Positions 12,323-23,036 of a DNA stretch of 64,000 nt are shown in pieces; the stretch's first letter is position 1, and each line of letters begins with the position of its first letter. The stretch comes from Erythrobasidium yunnanense (Eukaryota > Basidiomycota > Cystobasidiomycetes > Erythrobasidiales > Erythrobasidiaceae), in contig BCJC01000001.1 of the NCBI GenBank assembly GCA_001600175.1, positions 1,444,065-1,508,064 on the forward strand, read 5' to 3'. A program made the translations under genes and the position numbers. A model generated the notes under the pieces. That model did not search any database, was not told the origin of the DNA, and saw only the letters and a program-made list of their open reading frames with translations.

Positions 12323-13264
12323 TCACCCAGACTTTCCTTCGGAAACTGGGGTGAGCGAGTACCGCTCGGCGACAAGCTTGACGATGTCTTTCCAGTCCGT
12401 CATTGCGCCGATGCCTGTGTGCAGACATCCTCAGCCCTCAACTCCGTAAGCAGATACAGATTATAGCTTACCGACGTCACCGCACGCCAATTCCTTTCCT
12501 ACCGGACCAATGACTTCATAGCCCAGTGTATCCCTCAAGATGTCCAGCTGTGGCTTTGTAAGAGGATGGTTATACATGAATGTATTCATAGCTGGGAAGA
12601 CGCAGACTTTGGTACGTGAAGAATCCAGAGCTCGCATGAGGGATGTGACGAGATTGTCACATAGACCGTGGGAGAGCTTGGCGAGCGTGTTTGCATCAAG
12701 AGGAGCTATTAGAACGAGATCTGCCCATCTCCGTAGCTGCATGTCTAGCTTTAGCGTGGTCTGGTCCAAGAGGGAGGATGATCCTTACTTCGATGTGCAA
12801 GATTGGGTCGCCGACTTTCTTCCAGCTCTATAAGACACACCATATATCAGTACTGTTAGACACGAGCGCCAGAACGAACAGGCTAGCCCACCTTCCATTC
12901 ATCGTCATCCGTCCACACGCGTACATTGTGTTTCTTCGCCTTTGCGGCACTTGAGATAGCTTCTTTGTCATAGAAAGCCAGTGAAGATGTTGTAGCAGCT
13001 ATTTGCACTTCGACATTTGCATACTATGAGCCAGCCTGATCAGTCAGCGAGCCCGTCTTTCGTCTTCTTGATTCGCCAATATAATGAGAAGCGTACATCC
13101 AGTAAAGCATCCACTATCAGCGGCGCCTTGATGCTTGCGACACTCCCCGTTGTGATGAGCAAGACGTGCAGAGGCCGGCCGGGAAAAGCGACCTTTTCGG
13201 ACAGAGAGCCAGAAGGCAGGTCAAAGGCTGATGGGGCATAAGGTTCTTCTGCATTGGAATCCAT
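12323..13264 (-). CDS. CAB3: Phosphopantothenoylcysteine decarboxylase (PPCDC)
   Basis: This flavin-dependent enzyme turns 4'-phosphopantothenoylcysteine into 4'-phosphopantetheine, a step in coenzyme A synthesis. Minus-strand exons 13264-13097, 13023-12892, 12827-12789, 12736-12472 and 12414-12323 join in phase to 231 residues. The N-terminal flavoprotein strand is VLLITTGSVASIKAP. The LRRWADLVLIAPLDANTL segment and the PAMNTFMYNHP motif carry the family's flavin and substrate-binding residues, and a CGDVGIGAM segment holds the conserved active-site cysteine. The length fits the plain HAL3/PPCDC type (human 204) rather than the long acidic-tailed yeast Sis2/Vhs3 type, so this is probably the sole enzyme and not a phosphatase inhibitor. 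The start was chosen as the ATG at 13264; codons upstream in frame lack an ATG. Confidence 0.94.
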
Positions 13265-13860
13265 GGAAATGAAGATAGTTTGCGCGCGGCGTGCGCTCGT
13301 CAAGGTCGTCTATCGAAGAAGTCGAAAGCAACGAGACGGTGCTTGCCGGTCATGCTTTGCTAGCCTGGCCCTCACAACGCAGTTACGAGCTTTTGCAGTA
13401 CTGTGCTTCTGATACACCTAGTTCTCTTGCATTCCTTACCGCATCCACAGTCCTCGAAGTCGGTCGGACGCACTCATGCACTCTCTTATCCGCTCTCAGG
13501 CCGCCTGCGTTTAACAGCTCTCATGCACATTCACCTTTCTTTAAGCTGAACAAAGAGCTTGGGCTCGAGCTCTATAGAGCGGCTGGTGCGCCATGCAGCG
13601 TTCGGTAGGCGGGCATCGCTGCAGCTGCCGCTTTACTCGTCCGAGGAAGGGGTGCAGTCATAACTTTCTGAAAAGTGTATCTTCCAAGAAGAGTGCATTG
13701 ACGGCCGGGCACCTTGCGTCTCTTTCAAAAAGAATCGCTTCTCAGCCCACGCCTCTCTTTCTTTCCTTTCGCACTCTCGCCCTCCTGCACATTCCTATAT
13801 CATCTATATCCAGTTCTCGCATCGTATTCAGCATCTATACTACCAATCATCATCGAGATA
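13265..13860. promoter_or_regulatory. Divergent promoter region
   Basis: About 600 bases separate two divergently transcribed genes, the PPCDC gene and a predicted mitochondrial protein. The last 150 bases before the plus-strand ATG are rich in C and T, as in many fungal promoters. I see no clear TATA box and no conserved coding frame. Confidence 0.45.
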
Positions 13861-14884
13861 ATGGCAACTCTGGCAGTTCTCCGTTCCTTCACGCCCCTAC
13901 TACGACCATCTGTACTGCCTCTCCGTTCGATTCTATATACACCTGTAAGACATGCGTCAAAGACCTCTAAAGTAGCTAGCAAAGCTACTCCTACCGCAAA
14001 GTAGGCTGTCGTCCTGGTTTTCGAGGCAATTCTCGGCTGAGTCCACTTTCTACAGGCTGCCGGCAAGCACCATCGCCAGGAAGAGCGTCAGAGCCTCTCT
14101 AAAGACGATTTCCGAGTATGCCATGCCGGCTGGCACTCCAAAGTCGCCCAGGGTGAAGAAGGCGGCCAAGCCAAAGAACAGCGCTATAGCAATAGAAGAC
14201 ACTACAGCTTTCTCCGACAGTCCTGCTACAAAGCCTCTGGATTCCGTTCCTCCCACCTCAGACTCCAATCCTGCCAAAGGTCAGTATGACTCCCTTTGTC
14301 ATCCTGTAGCGCAATTGAAAGTCGCTTCTATTCTCACCATCGGCACTACTGCAGTCTCTGTACAAGAACCCACATCCAGCACAAGCAAGCGTCCGTCCTG
14401 GTACGACAAGCAAGACTGGAGCAACGCAAGTCGCGGTCCTTCCTGGACAAGCAAGAAGCCTGAAAGTCAGTTCGGATCCGCGAGCTTTTACCCCACAAAC
14501 CTGTGCTGATGCTCTTGAACCCGCGACACGATAGGTACCGCGGCATCGCTTGCAGCCAAGCGATTGACACGCAGCGTTCCTAGGCTGCACACTCCAAATT
14601 CTTCTCCGTTCGCATTGGCCAACAACAATGCCGTCGTCCACCAATACTTCTGTCGCGGGCTCGCCTGTAAAGCGAGATCCTATACTTCATCTGCATATGC
14701 AGCTACTCCAGACCCGATCGCACGTTTCAATCTGGGATCCGTTGCGATGATTGCTGCATCAGCTAGTCTAGGCGCTGGAGCAACACTGGGCGCTGTACAT
14801 TGGATGAGCTCCAAAGCCAGCCGTACGGTAGAGCAAGTCATAGTGGAGGAGCCTATCACCCACGAGCCTCAGAGACTGGTCTAG
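13861..14884 (+). CDS. Predicted mitochondrial single-pass membrane protein
   Basis: I do not recognise the family. Exons 13861-14000, 14056-14279, 14355-14465 and 14535-14884 join in phase to 274 residues. The N-terminus (MATLAVLRSFTPLLRPSVLP) is Arg/Leu/Ser-rich without acids, a typical mitochondrial import sequence. A Lys/Ala/Pro-rich linker with PRVKKAAKPKNSA follows, then a Trp-containing stretch (RPSWYDKQDWSNAS). A second Arg-rich segment comes before one hydrophobic helix (SVAMIAASASLGAGATLGAV) near residues 230-250 and a short acidic tail. The layout suggests a small inner-membrane protein with one span near the C-terminus; this is inference from composition. It converges with CDK11. 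Confidence 0.72.
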
Positions 14885-15120
14885 TTGCAAAGTTCCCAGA
14901 TAGCATATCAATTAGCAAATTCCGGATAGTATACATCAACAGCATTACGCATCATTATCTCGGCTCGTATCCTGTCTATAGCGCATCGCATGCCTTCGTC
15001 ACTCATAGTATTAACTCGTATTTGTCCGCTTGCCTCTCAGGCGCACTTGGCGAAGCATATCGTTTCCTGGCAGTAGTACATCAGCATTGACGGTTCCTTC
15101 CCGTGCGGAACAATGGAAAT

Positions 15121-16850
15121 TCACCTCTCTCCAGCTGCTATGCTAGGGAATGATTGGAACATGTCTGGGTGTTTCGGTAACGGCGACTCGCTATAGAGAA
15201 GCACTCATTAGTATATTAAGCAACTGTACTCTTCTTTCGGTCAACGCACGAGAACCAGGGGTGCTTCATAGCCTCTTCCGCTGATATACGGCTTTCGGGA
15301 TCATATGCCAGCAGCCTGCTCATCAGATCTACGCCCAGATCGGTAGTATACTTGAATTTTGCTCGAAGATTTGAATATCTGCGAGGCTATCAGCTATGCC
15401 GACGAGAAGGAATAGCGCGCTTACGGCTGGATGCTCGATAAATTCAGATTCTTGGCGTTGGGAAGTCTGCTGAAACCAGGCCAGATCTCCTCTGTCGGTC
15501 TCCCTAGCAGCTTAAATGTCTATAGGGAATCGCTTGAGCTTCAGTCTTCGAAGACGGAAGCAGTGCTCGTACTCTGTTAATCTGATCTATCTCTCCCTTT
15601 CCCGGCAGCAGCGGTTCCTTGTGCAGCAGCTCCCCGAAGATACAGCCTATCGACCATACATCTACAGCCGTCGAGTACTCCGTCTCTCCCAGTAACAGCT
15701 CGGGAGCGCTTGTTTCCGCGAAGGTGTGTAGCCGATGTACGAGATGCCGAAGCATGTAAGGATGAAAGAGTATGGAAAGGAGAACACAACAACCGAATCA
15801 GCGCTTTCAACAATCTCCGAGCCTTGATGTGCGGTCTAGCTAGTTGCGCGCGCACCGGTACCAGAGTGTCACAACTAGCTGTGTCATCTGCCCCAAAGGC
15901 TCGCCATACGTTCTTGCTAGACCAAAGTCGGCAACCTTTATCTGTCCGCGATTGTTCATGAGGAGATTCGACGTCTTCAGATCGCGATGCAGTATCCAGT
16001 TATCATGGCACATGGCGATGGCAGAAAGCAGCTGCTGCATCAAGGTCTTGACTTCGCTAGCTAAGAAGGGAGTGCGCATTGTCTGAAGAAGGGTCTTGAG
16101 GTCATGCTCGATGAAGCTGCAGGATAATCAGTAACTGTCGAGATTGGAACTGCTGGGCGAACGTACTCCATAACAATGAAGACTCTGTGATAGTTCAGAT
16201 TAGCAAGACGCAGAGTATGATAGCAATTTCACTACATACTGAGTGAGCGTATCGCCTACGACAATTTCGCGAACGCGGACTATATTTTCGTGATGCCCGA
16301 CCATCATGAGGGTTCGTATCTCGCGCAGAGAAGTGATAGGAAAGCCATTCTTCTCCTGGTCCATCTTGAGCTTCTTGAGCGCAACGATGTCTCCCGTTTC
16401 TTTGTCTCTTGCTCGCGAAACAACACCGTAGGATCCCTCTTCGATATGGTTCAGGCGTTCATAGCTGTACACCGACCTGCATCCTTGCAGGAGTGGATGA
16501 GGCATCGCGGCTTTCTGCCGTTCTTTCATCGGTTTCCTGTCTTCTTCATCTTCATCTTCTCCTGGCCCTGCTGGACGAGGCGAATTGTCGAGTGCTGATG
16601 GAGTATAGCGACCACTTCGAGCTGGCGTGCTGTTCCCACTATCAAGATACGACCTCCCTGGTGTGCTGCTGCTGCCTTGCACGGACGTCGAGAACGTTTT
16701 GACCTTCTTCTTCTTGACCGGTGGCCTTGCTGCTGGCTCGCTCAAATCATCGTCGTCCTCCTCCCACTTCGATTTTGGCTTGCGACTCTTGATGGCTAGC
16801 TGCCCTCGAAGGGAAGAAGGGCCTGCTATCGGATCCATGCGAATTGACAT
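15121..16850 (-). CDS. CDK11: CDK11 / PITSLRE cyclin-dependent kinase
   Basis: CDK11 kinases act in the nucleus in transcription and splicing. Minus-strand exons 16850-16240, 16184-16167, 16116-15856, 15708-15573, 15519-15425, 15378-15250 and 15190-15121 join in phase to 439 residues. After about 125 low-complexity residues, the kinase domain shows the glycine loop EEGSYGVV, the VALKK lysine, the cyclin-binding helix PITSLREI that defines the family, [10 protein letters not shown] with the catalytic Asp, and DFGLAR. It ends with the [19 protein letters not shown] substrate region. The tail [15 protein letters not shown] matches the CDK11 C-terminus. One exon is only 18 nt. The start was taken at the first in-frame ATG; a second ATG lies four codons on. 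Confidence 0.95.
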
Positions 16851-17106
16851 CAGTATGAAGAAGACCAATCCTGCCGCCTAAAGAAACACTACTTTTACGA
16901 AGCGCTGGTGGGTGCGTCGATATTCACATGCATACAATCTCTGCTCGTGGCGGGTACAGCGAAAGTATGACTTGAAGGTTGAGAGCAGCTGGCAAACACG
17001 GATCTAAGAGACCGGCTTCGCACTACGACATCACCAGTGCGGGCAAACGAGACTTCTAAGCCCTGTCTACACGTCGATTCGCAATGCTGGCATGCTCTAC
17101 AGTACA

Positions 17107-18240
17107 TTAAGCCATCGCGACTATGCGTCGAATCTCCCAGGCCTGACAACGAGGAGCGTATGTGTCAGTTAAGCCCTCAAAGCACACCAAAGTTTCATTT
17201 TGTGATTGCTGAGCCTGTAGTTGCGGCCATAGTCTGCGCTCGGGGGTGACAACATTCACTCCCCAAGTGAATTTGTCGACAGGCTGCTCCTCGTCATCAT
17301 ATGCCTTTCGATGAGGTTTGGGGTGACTGCTAATATCGTAGTCCTCATCCCATTCGCCCCTCATATATCCCGTCATGAAGATATTGATATTTCTGGGCGA
17401 ATCGATGACAGGTTCGATTTCTTGGGGCTTGTTCCGCAGTTTCTCCTTGTTAAGGACTATGTCACAGTTGAAGAACACGAGTATTCCTTTGTAGAGTAGG
17501 TCGTCGCTGCATGCACAGGTAGGACCTTCCAAGCCAGTACAGTTGTCCGGATGCACCGGATGACCCAATTCGTTGACTGACAGCTGAATAGGCTTTAGAT
17601 AGGGGAAACATTGAGTGTCTGGCGTCAATAGGAATTTCTTCGCTGGATACATATCGCTCTTGTATAAGCTGTAGTGTGAGGGTGCTTTACTCGAAGATAG
17701 GAGCGTTAGCTTGCCAAAAGCGAGCATTTGACCCCACGTTGCATATTCGAATAGTTTTGTATAGGGTGCGAGGTCTCTCAGATTTATCTCTTTGCCCTTA
17801 TCGAAAGCCGCGCTTGACTGGGGCTTGTTGGATATCTTCAATAGATCCTGATAGACTAGCTCATAAGCCGGTGGTGCTGGTCCTGAGATCCGGTTGACAG
17901 AGGCTCGACGTGACCGAGAGTAGGATGCGGAGTCTTGCGAAGATGCAGAAGAGAGCTGTCTAGCCAATGGCGGTCGGGCAAACGACGGGGTTCGAGCTTG
18001 TTGACGGGCTGCGTTACGATATGAACCATAGACGGCACTGTTGGTATCAGAGCGTCCCGGTGTCTGCAGCGGCGTTGCGCCTGGTCTTTCTGTTGCGGAG
18101 GCAGGGCGAGAGCTCCTCTTCTGATTGGACACTTGACGAGAGGGGGATGGACGTCCTTGACTCGAGGTACTTGTCCTACGGGCCTCGATGGGAGTGGTGC
18201 TTGGGCTGCGCGCCCCAGTGTAAGTGCTGCTTGTAGGCAT
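17107..18240 (-). CDS. Uncharacterised protein, paralog of the 45.7 kb gene
   Basis: This intronless gene encodes 377 residues of unknown function. About 125 Ser/Arg/Pro-rich residues come first, then a domain of about 200 residues. Landmarks in order are NLRDLAPYTKLFEY, FGKLTLLSSSKAP, KKFLLTPDTQCF, CSDDLLYKGILVFFNCD, LNKEKLRNKP, and SPRNINIFMTGYMRGEWDED. The end has LVCFEGLTDTYAPRCQAWEI. The same blocks in the same order appear in the plus-strand gene at 45743-46666 (NLRNLLPYTRR, CGRLILLSAKPG, KTLLLEPDTKLW, CSEELLREGLFVFFECD, LDRLRKNP, APRNTLVMMAGYS), so the two are paralogs. I cannot tie the domain to a known family. The start is the first ATG of the frame. The gene lies tandem upstream of CDK11. 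Confidence 0.85.
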   Translation of the reverse strand: MPTSSTYTGARSPSTTPIEARRTSTSSQGRPSPSRQVSNQKRSSRPASATERPGATPLQTPGRSDTNSAVYGSYRNAARQQARTPSFARPPLARQLSSASSQDSASYSRSRRASVNRISGPAPPAYELVYQDLLKISNKPQSSAAFDKGKEINLRDLAPYTKLFEYATWGQMLAFGKLTLLSSSKAPSHYSLYKSDMYPAKKFLLTPDTQCFPYLKPIQLSVNELGHPVHPDNCTGLEGPTCACSDDLLYKGILVFFNCDIVLNKEKLRNKPQEIEPVIDSPRNINIFMTGYMRGEWDEDYDISSHPKPHRKAYDDEEQPVDKFTWGVNVVTPERRLWPQLQAQQSQNETLVCFEGLTDTYAPRCQAWEIRRIVAMA

Positions 18241-18730
18241 ATCGAGGGATGCTTGGTCGATCTATGGATTGGGTGTGATCTGAAACAACCAGAGTCCTGC
18301 TCTGTTATTGCTCGATACCGTGTAGTGCTGTGAAGTCGTGGAGTCAAGGAGCGGCCTGAGACAGAAGTGATTCAGTCTCGCACGCCAAGGTATTTCACGT
18401 AGTAGGTCTTGCCTTTCAGGCCCGCTTGAAAGCCTGAGGATTACAAAGGCCTCGAATGGATGCAGTCCGCACTGTCACGCATGCGTACCGATGGGCATGA
18501 TGTGAAGCGCGCAGGTCCAGATCGATATATGGCTTCGCGCGTTCCACTGGTCTATGGCAAAAGCGATGTCAGCATCGACAAGGACACTCCTCCTGCCTTA
18601 GGCTGCAGCATGATACTGAAATCGATACAAGACTTCATCTTGCTATAAGTTGCTCCTGGTCTTGTTTAATTATTCAGCAGGTGCACAAAGTACTCGCCTG
18701 ACCAGCAGATAACCGGCATGATGTGAAGCA
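18241..18730. other. Intergenic, no gene seen
   Basis: This lies upstream of the minus-strand gene that starts at 18240 and should contain its promoter. Short frames exist on both strands, but none has coding character or a recognisable motif. Confidence 0.4.
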
Positions 18731-18943
18731 TTAGCATCGAATCTCGATTCGTAACACTTGGACGGTCTCTGCTTGCGGTAGCAATGCAGAGCTCGGTGCC
18801 AATTGCCCCGGAACAAGCGTATCAAGCGCTTGCACAAGGCAGTGAGTGTCGCTTGCTTTCAGTGAGGAGGGGCAAGCACTCTCGATACCAGGCGTCTGGA
18901 GGCGCTGAGGGAGAGTTGTAAGTCCGGCAGGCTTGGGAGGCAT
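18731..18943 (-). CDS. Possible small protein, unsupported by homology
   Basis: A minus-strand frame starting at ATG 18943 encodes 70 residues beginning MPPKPAGLTTLPQRLQTPGI and ending in TVQVLRIEIRC. The amino-acid mix looks more like real protein than the shadow frames around it. A second frame upstream (ending near 18952, with GLADPSTVACYLVSQEWMLD) also looks partly coding, so a longer two-exon gene is possible. I do not recognise either part and cannot fix the splice sites. Treat it as a weak call. Confidence 0.22.
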   Translation of the reverse strand: MPPKPAGLTTLPQRLQTPGIESACPSSLKASDTHCLVQALDTLVPGQLAPSSALLPQAETVQVLRIEIRC

Positions 18944-19498
18944 CGTGCCTTTCAATCGACTTCTTCTTGTCGCACGACCGGCGTGCTGCCTGGCTCCAAA
19001 TCGACCACATAGGCTTCCATGCTGTCGAGCATCCACTCTTGAGAGACAAGATAGCAAGCTACTGTCGAGGGGTCAGCAAGGCCCTGCTCATTTCCAAGCT
19101 GAATCCCAGGCAGTCGAGCGGAGAGAGACCTGAACTGAGCGGCCACTCTTGCAAGAAGGCTCCTACAGCAACAGACCACATTCTGGCGCCTACATGAGCA
19201 GGCTGAGATGCGACAAGGGGCTCGCTGCACTCTCCTCTGCCTACAGTTTCGATAGGACCTACCCCTGCTCCGGTTAACCTCCTCCTGCTTGGTACAGCAA
19301 CGGCTTACATCCACCGGATCAACTGCACATTCTTTGAGGGATATTGATTGACCTTTCAGACCTCCTCGAATGCAGAAAGGGGATAGGCTTGAATAAGAGC
19401 CTTGCTGGTCGACTAGAGCAGCGACATCAGCTAAACCTCTCGACATCTTCACATCAGACTCATCTACGCATACTTGGATACCAGAATCCATTTCCAAC
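18944..19498. other. Intergenic region before the 200-residue gene
   Basis: It holds the presumed promoter of the plus-strand gene starting at 19499. A minus-strand frame in its left part may belong to the doubtful small gene described next to it. Confidence 0.35.
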
Positions 19499-20101
19499 AT
19501 GTCTAGCGGGGTCGCTCAGGCTTCCTCTCGCAAACATCCCGCGTATGATCGCAATGCTAGACCCACACTCCCTAGAACACTTACAGCCTCGTCGGTTGCA
19601 TCGGCACTCAGTGCTGCTGGTCAGCAAGCTTATCAATCGATAGGAGCTATCTGGCAGGCCAGACAGATGCCTACAGCCGCGGCCTCAACAGCTATGGACA
19701 GGCAGCGACGTGGATCGCACACCGGCCTGATCTCAAAGGTGCCTCTTTCCCTTGACAGGACAAGCTACGATCCAATGACAGAGTTCAACCTTCAACAATG
19801 GAACGCTTATCGTGCATCTTTCTCGCCAGCGAACAGCTACAAGAATCGAGAGCGCTCTCAAGCTGCCTCAAAGCAGATTGCGTCGAAACCAAGGAATCTA
19901 CCTCCAGCTCCCATTGTCGTATTTCTGGACAAACACGCACGGGAGCGAATCACCATGAACGAGCTTGGTAAAGCGCAATTTTCCCGAAGTGACGGCACGA
20001 AAGTGGACATCCGAGATCTGGAGCAAGTACTGGTTGCATGCACTTACGACAAGGAGTATGCTCTACTAGAGAACGGCACGCTGTACTGCGCCCGTTCTTG
20101 A
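19499..20101 (+). CDS. Small protein of unknown function
   Basis: A single open frame encodes 200 residues. The first 80 are Ala/Ser/Arg-rich. The second half looks like a folded unit, with YDPMTEFNLQQWNAYRASFS followed by APIVVFLDKHARERITMNEL and VDIRDLEQVLVACTYDKEYA. The ATG has a favourable CCAAC context just before it. I do not recognise a family. The pattern Leu-Gln-x-Val-x-Ala-Cys-Thr-Tyr near the end loosely resembles the 'VxAAC...YA' core of the small paralog family found at 47 and 58-61 kb, including 'DGTKVDIRDLEQVLVACTYDKEYAL'-like spacing. A distant relationship is possible but unproven. Confidence 0.6.
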   Translation: MSSGVAQASSRKHPAYDRNARPTLPRTLTASSVASALSAAGQQAYQSIGAIWQARQMPTAAASTAMDRQRRGSHTGLISKVPLSLDRTSYDPMTEFNLQQWNAYRASFSPANSYKNRERSQAASKQIASKPRNLPPAPIVVFLDKHARERITMNELGKAQFSRSDGTKVDIRDLEQVLVACTYDKEYALLENGTLYCARS

Positions 20102-20394
20102 GGCAACCAAATCGCCGGGAGCCGCCGCCTAGACGAGTATTCGACATACTATGCGCTTCAGTACCGATTTGCAATATTTGCTGGAACACAGAAGCACGGG
20201 TTTCTCGGCTGTAACATCGTTCTGAAAGCGTGTATTGCATACGAGGGCGTTTGAATCGTTAACGGGCCGTCTCTGGTACGCTTGTTACTGTCGGCAATGA
20301 CCTTAGATGAGGACACGATTGATTGGGCTTGCAAATCTTATGAAAAGGCAACAACACGACACGCAATACTGCCGATGTAGCCAACTAGTCCACC

Positions 20395-22706
20395 TCATCT
20401 CCCTACCATTTCGCGGCCACTTCTGTACCTGACCTCTCTCCTCTCTGTCGATTGACCACTGCTTGTAACAAAGTCAGTGTCTCCATCTCGGTCCCCTCCC
20501 TGTTCGAGCGGCATCTTCTCCTCGCCTTCATCATTCATAATTCCAGCGACAGTAGGCGGCGTCCAATACCATCCTCTGCCATTGCCTCTCGATATGCCTT
20601 CTCCAGGAGCCTGTGTTACACCCTGATCCCCTCCATTCGGCTCTATTACATCGCCGTTTGCATCGACTTGCCTCCAGCCTCCTCCTATGTTCCTTCTAGG
20701 CAGAGCGCTTGTAAGTCGACCATTACCCTCGAGCTCATTGTACCTGCTGATCGGGCGGAACAGCGGACGTCTGATCGATGGCAAGGATTCTTCCTCTTCC
20801 TCCATCATCTCATCAGAATCCTCGTCCAGATCCTCTGAAGCGTCCGTACCCAGGAGAGCAAGTACCTCTGCGGTGATAGGCGTAGCGCTGTTGACTACTG
20901 GAATTGCAGCAAGATCTGGTGGACTCGTTGGTTCCCTCCTATTGGCCGGTACTGCATTGCGTCTTGTAGGTCGTGCAGAAGCAGCAGGAGAGCGTGTTGT
21001 AGATTCTTCATCGTCCCACTCTCGTGTGAGGTATGATAAGGCGCCGACCATTTCAGGACGTATCCTGAAGCCGGTTATGGGTCGCGTAGAATTGGTTTGT
21101 CTGACTGCTCCAACAGCGGAAGTGCTCGTCTCCCTTAGGCCGCTCGAAGGGTTGTAGTTGGACGAGGACGACTGCTCCCAAGCTGGAGTCTGCATTTGAT
21201 TTGCTCGTTCAAGAGCCCTCGCAGCTTCAATTCGCTCCCGACGACTAGAAGCGAGTGTGAGGGCTGCATAGGGGTCTGGCTCCCGATCGCTGAGACCAGG
21301 AGACAATCTTGTACTCAGTTCACTGAAGAAGCGGGATGCACTCCTGGTCGTGTTGCTGGGCGATGAGCTGGGCCTAGCTTCGACTTGATCTGTTGTCGAT
21401 GTCGATGTAGCCCTTGTAGCTCGTGAGCTGGCAAGCACCCTTCTCGCGAGCGCTACCGTCGAACTTCGAAGTTCTGCAGAAGCTTGTGATAAGGTCGAAG
21501 TGCTCGCCGCAGCACTGCTCGATGCAGATCGGAGGGAATCAAAGACAGGCTGAGAATCGCCCTGACTAGGTGCTGAGCTGTTCTGCTGTGTCGAGAGAGG
21601 TATACCAGCTGAATCTCCGCTGAGCCATCTTGTACGTGAAGGTCTCCTTGGCGCGCTGAAAGTAGTCGTGGGTGAATCTCTATGCGTCTCCGTCTCCGGG
21701 CGAGTCCGTGGTGGCAGAGGGAGACGACTGAGAGTCATCGGTCTTACAGGAGGTTCAGGCGTGGGCGGCGAAGAGCTGTCAATCGCCTCGGTTTCGTTCG
21801 ATGTGCCAGAAGAAGCTGACCTGTCACGCGCTGCTAGATTGATCACGCGATCTATCTCCCTACTAGCAGCTCTCAGATCCGCAAGTGATCTATCGAGATT
21901 GGTCTGTATGCCTGCATGCTCTCCATCGACTGTTGTCGGCGCATCTGGAAGCCGACTCGTCGCCCTTGCAGTGATATTAGATCTCGCCAGCGGTCTTATA
22001 GAACCGCTCGATACTGGCGCTATCGATAGAGGAGCATCTAATCCGGTTGGGAGGACTAGCGAGCCGTCTGGCGAGTACATCGATCGGCGTAAAACACCAG
22101 CTACACGTTCCAGTCTGGACATAATTTCTCATCAGCCACCAATATCTCCTTGCAACCATGTCGGGCCTACCTCTCCGAGTGCTGTAAAGCATTGCGAATA
22201 GCGTCTCTCGCCTGCGAGAGCGCCGACCTCGAGTTCTCAATAGCCGTATTAACTCTATCCATCGATGTACTACTACTACCTTCGCTAGCGCGGTTTCTAT
22301 TCCTTTCTGATCTTAGCATAGTCCTTGCTATTTGTTCGTCCAACTCCTCTAGCCTGGCTCGGATAGCTGTTGATACTGATCTATCGTGAAAAGACGACGA
22401 TGAAGGGAGAGGAGGGAGTGTATTGGGTAGTAGATCGATATTGGAGTCTGGTTGTGTCGCTCGTGAGGTCGGCACGGGTGTCCCGAGTCTTGGAGGGAGC
22501 ATGTTGGATGGGAATGGAGCATCGTTGATACTACTGATAGGTCGCTGTTCGGCTCTTGAAGCAGATATCGAAGTTGAGATCCGGATATCTGACGCGGGCG
22601 ATGACACAGGATTAGGCAATACGTGGGAGCGCAGTCTGTTCAGGAGTGTTGTAGTGTCGTTGTTCAATGCTTCTAGCTGGGGATTACTGATACTTTGATT
22701 CTGCAT
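20395..22706 (-). CDS. Ser/Arg-rich disordered protein, function unknown
   Basis: Two minus-strand exons, 22706-22171 and 22114-20395, join in phase to 751 residues. The composition is dominated by Ser, Arg, Pro and Thr. A possible helical stretch lies near residues 120-185 (AIRARLEELDEQIARTMLRS, then SRSALSQARDAIRNAL), and an acidic block lies near 625 (DEDSDEMMEEEEES). The C-terminus is charged (ERREVRYRSGREMVGR). I do not recognise it. The frame stays open for about 35 codons upstream of ATG 22706 without another ATG, so an upstream exon cannot be excluded. Confidence 0.7.
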
Positions 22707-23036
22707 TTCGAGTTCCGGCGTTGTTGACGACGAGGACGCAGTGGGATAGTTGATGCAGCATGGACAGGGACAGAGACCAGGTGAACATGAAGGAGCAGAA
22801 GCTGATCCATCATACAGATTGTCAGTTACAGACAGACTCGTTCAGCTTGTATCGCACCTCCTGCTATCTGACGGCCCATCTTGACGACTTTCTAGCCAAA
22901 TTGGCCTTGCTTGTTTCAAGAGAGTGTCGTGCAATTGAAGCGAAAGCAAAGGTTGCTGCTTGCGTCAAAGCGTCATGTTGGCTGGAAGATAACAGCAAGC
23001 GTGACTTTGCTAAAGACACGCAGGGATGCTAGCTTG
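22707..23036. other. Intergenic between two tandem minus-strand genes
   Basis: It holds the 3' end region of the TANGO6/Rtp1 gene and the promoter of the Ser/Arg-rich gene. No convincing gene is seen. Confidence 0.4.

Noticed and set aside
20452-22201. Several long plus-strand frames
   Set aside because: They mirror the Ser/Arg-rich minus-strand gene at 20395-22706, whose two exons join in phase.
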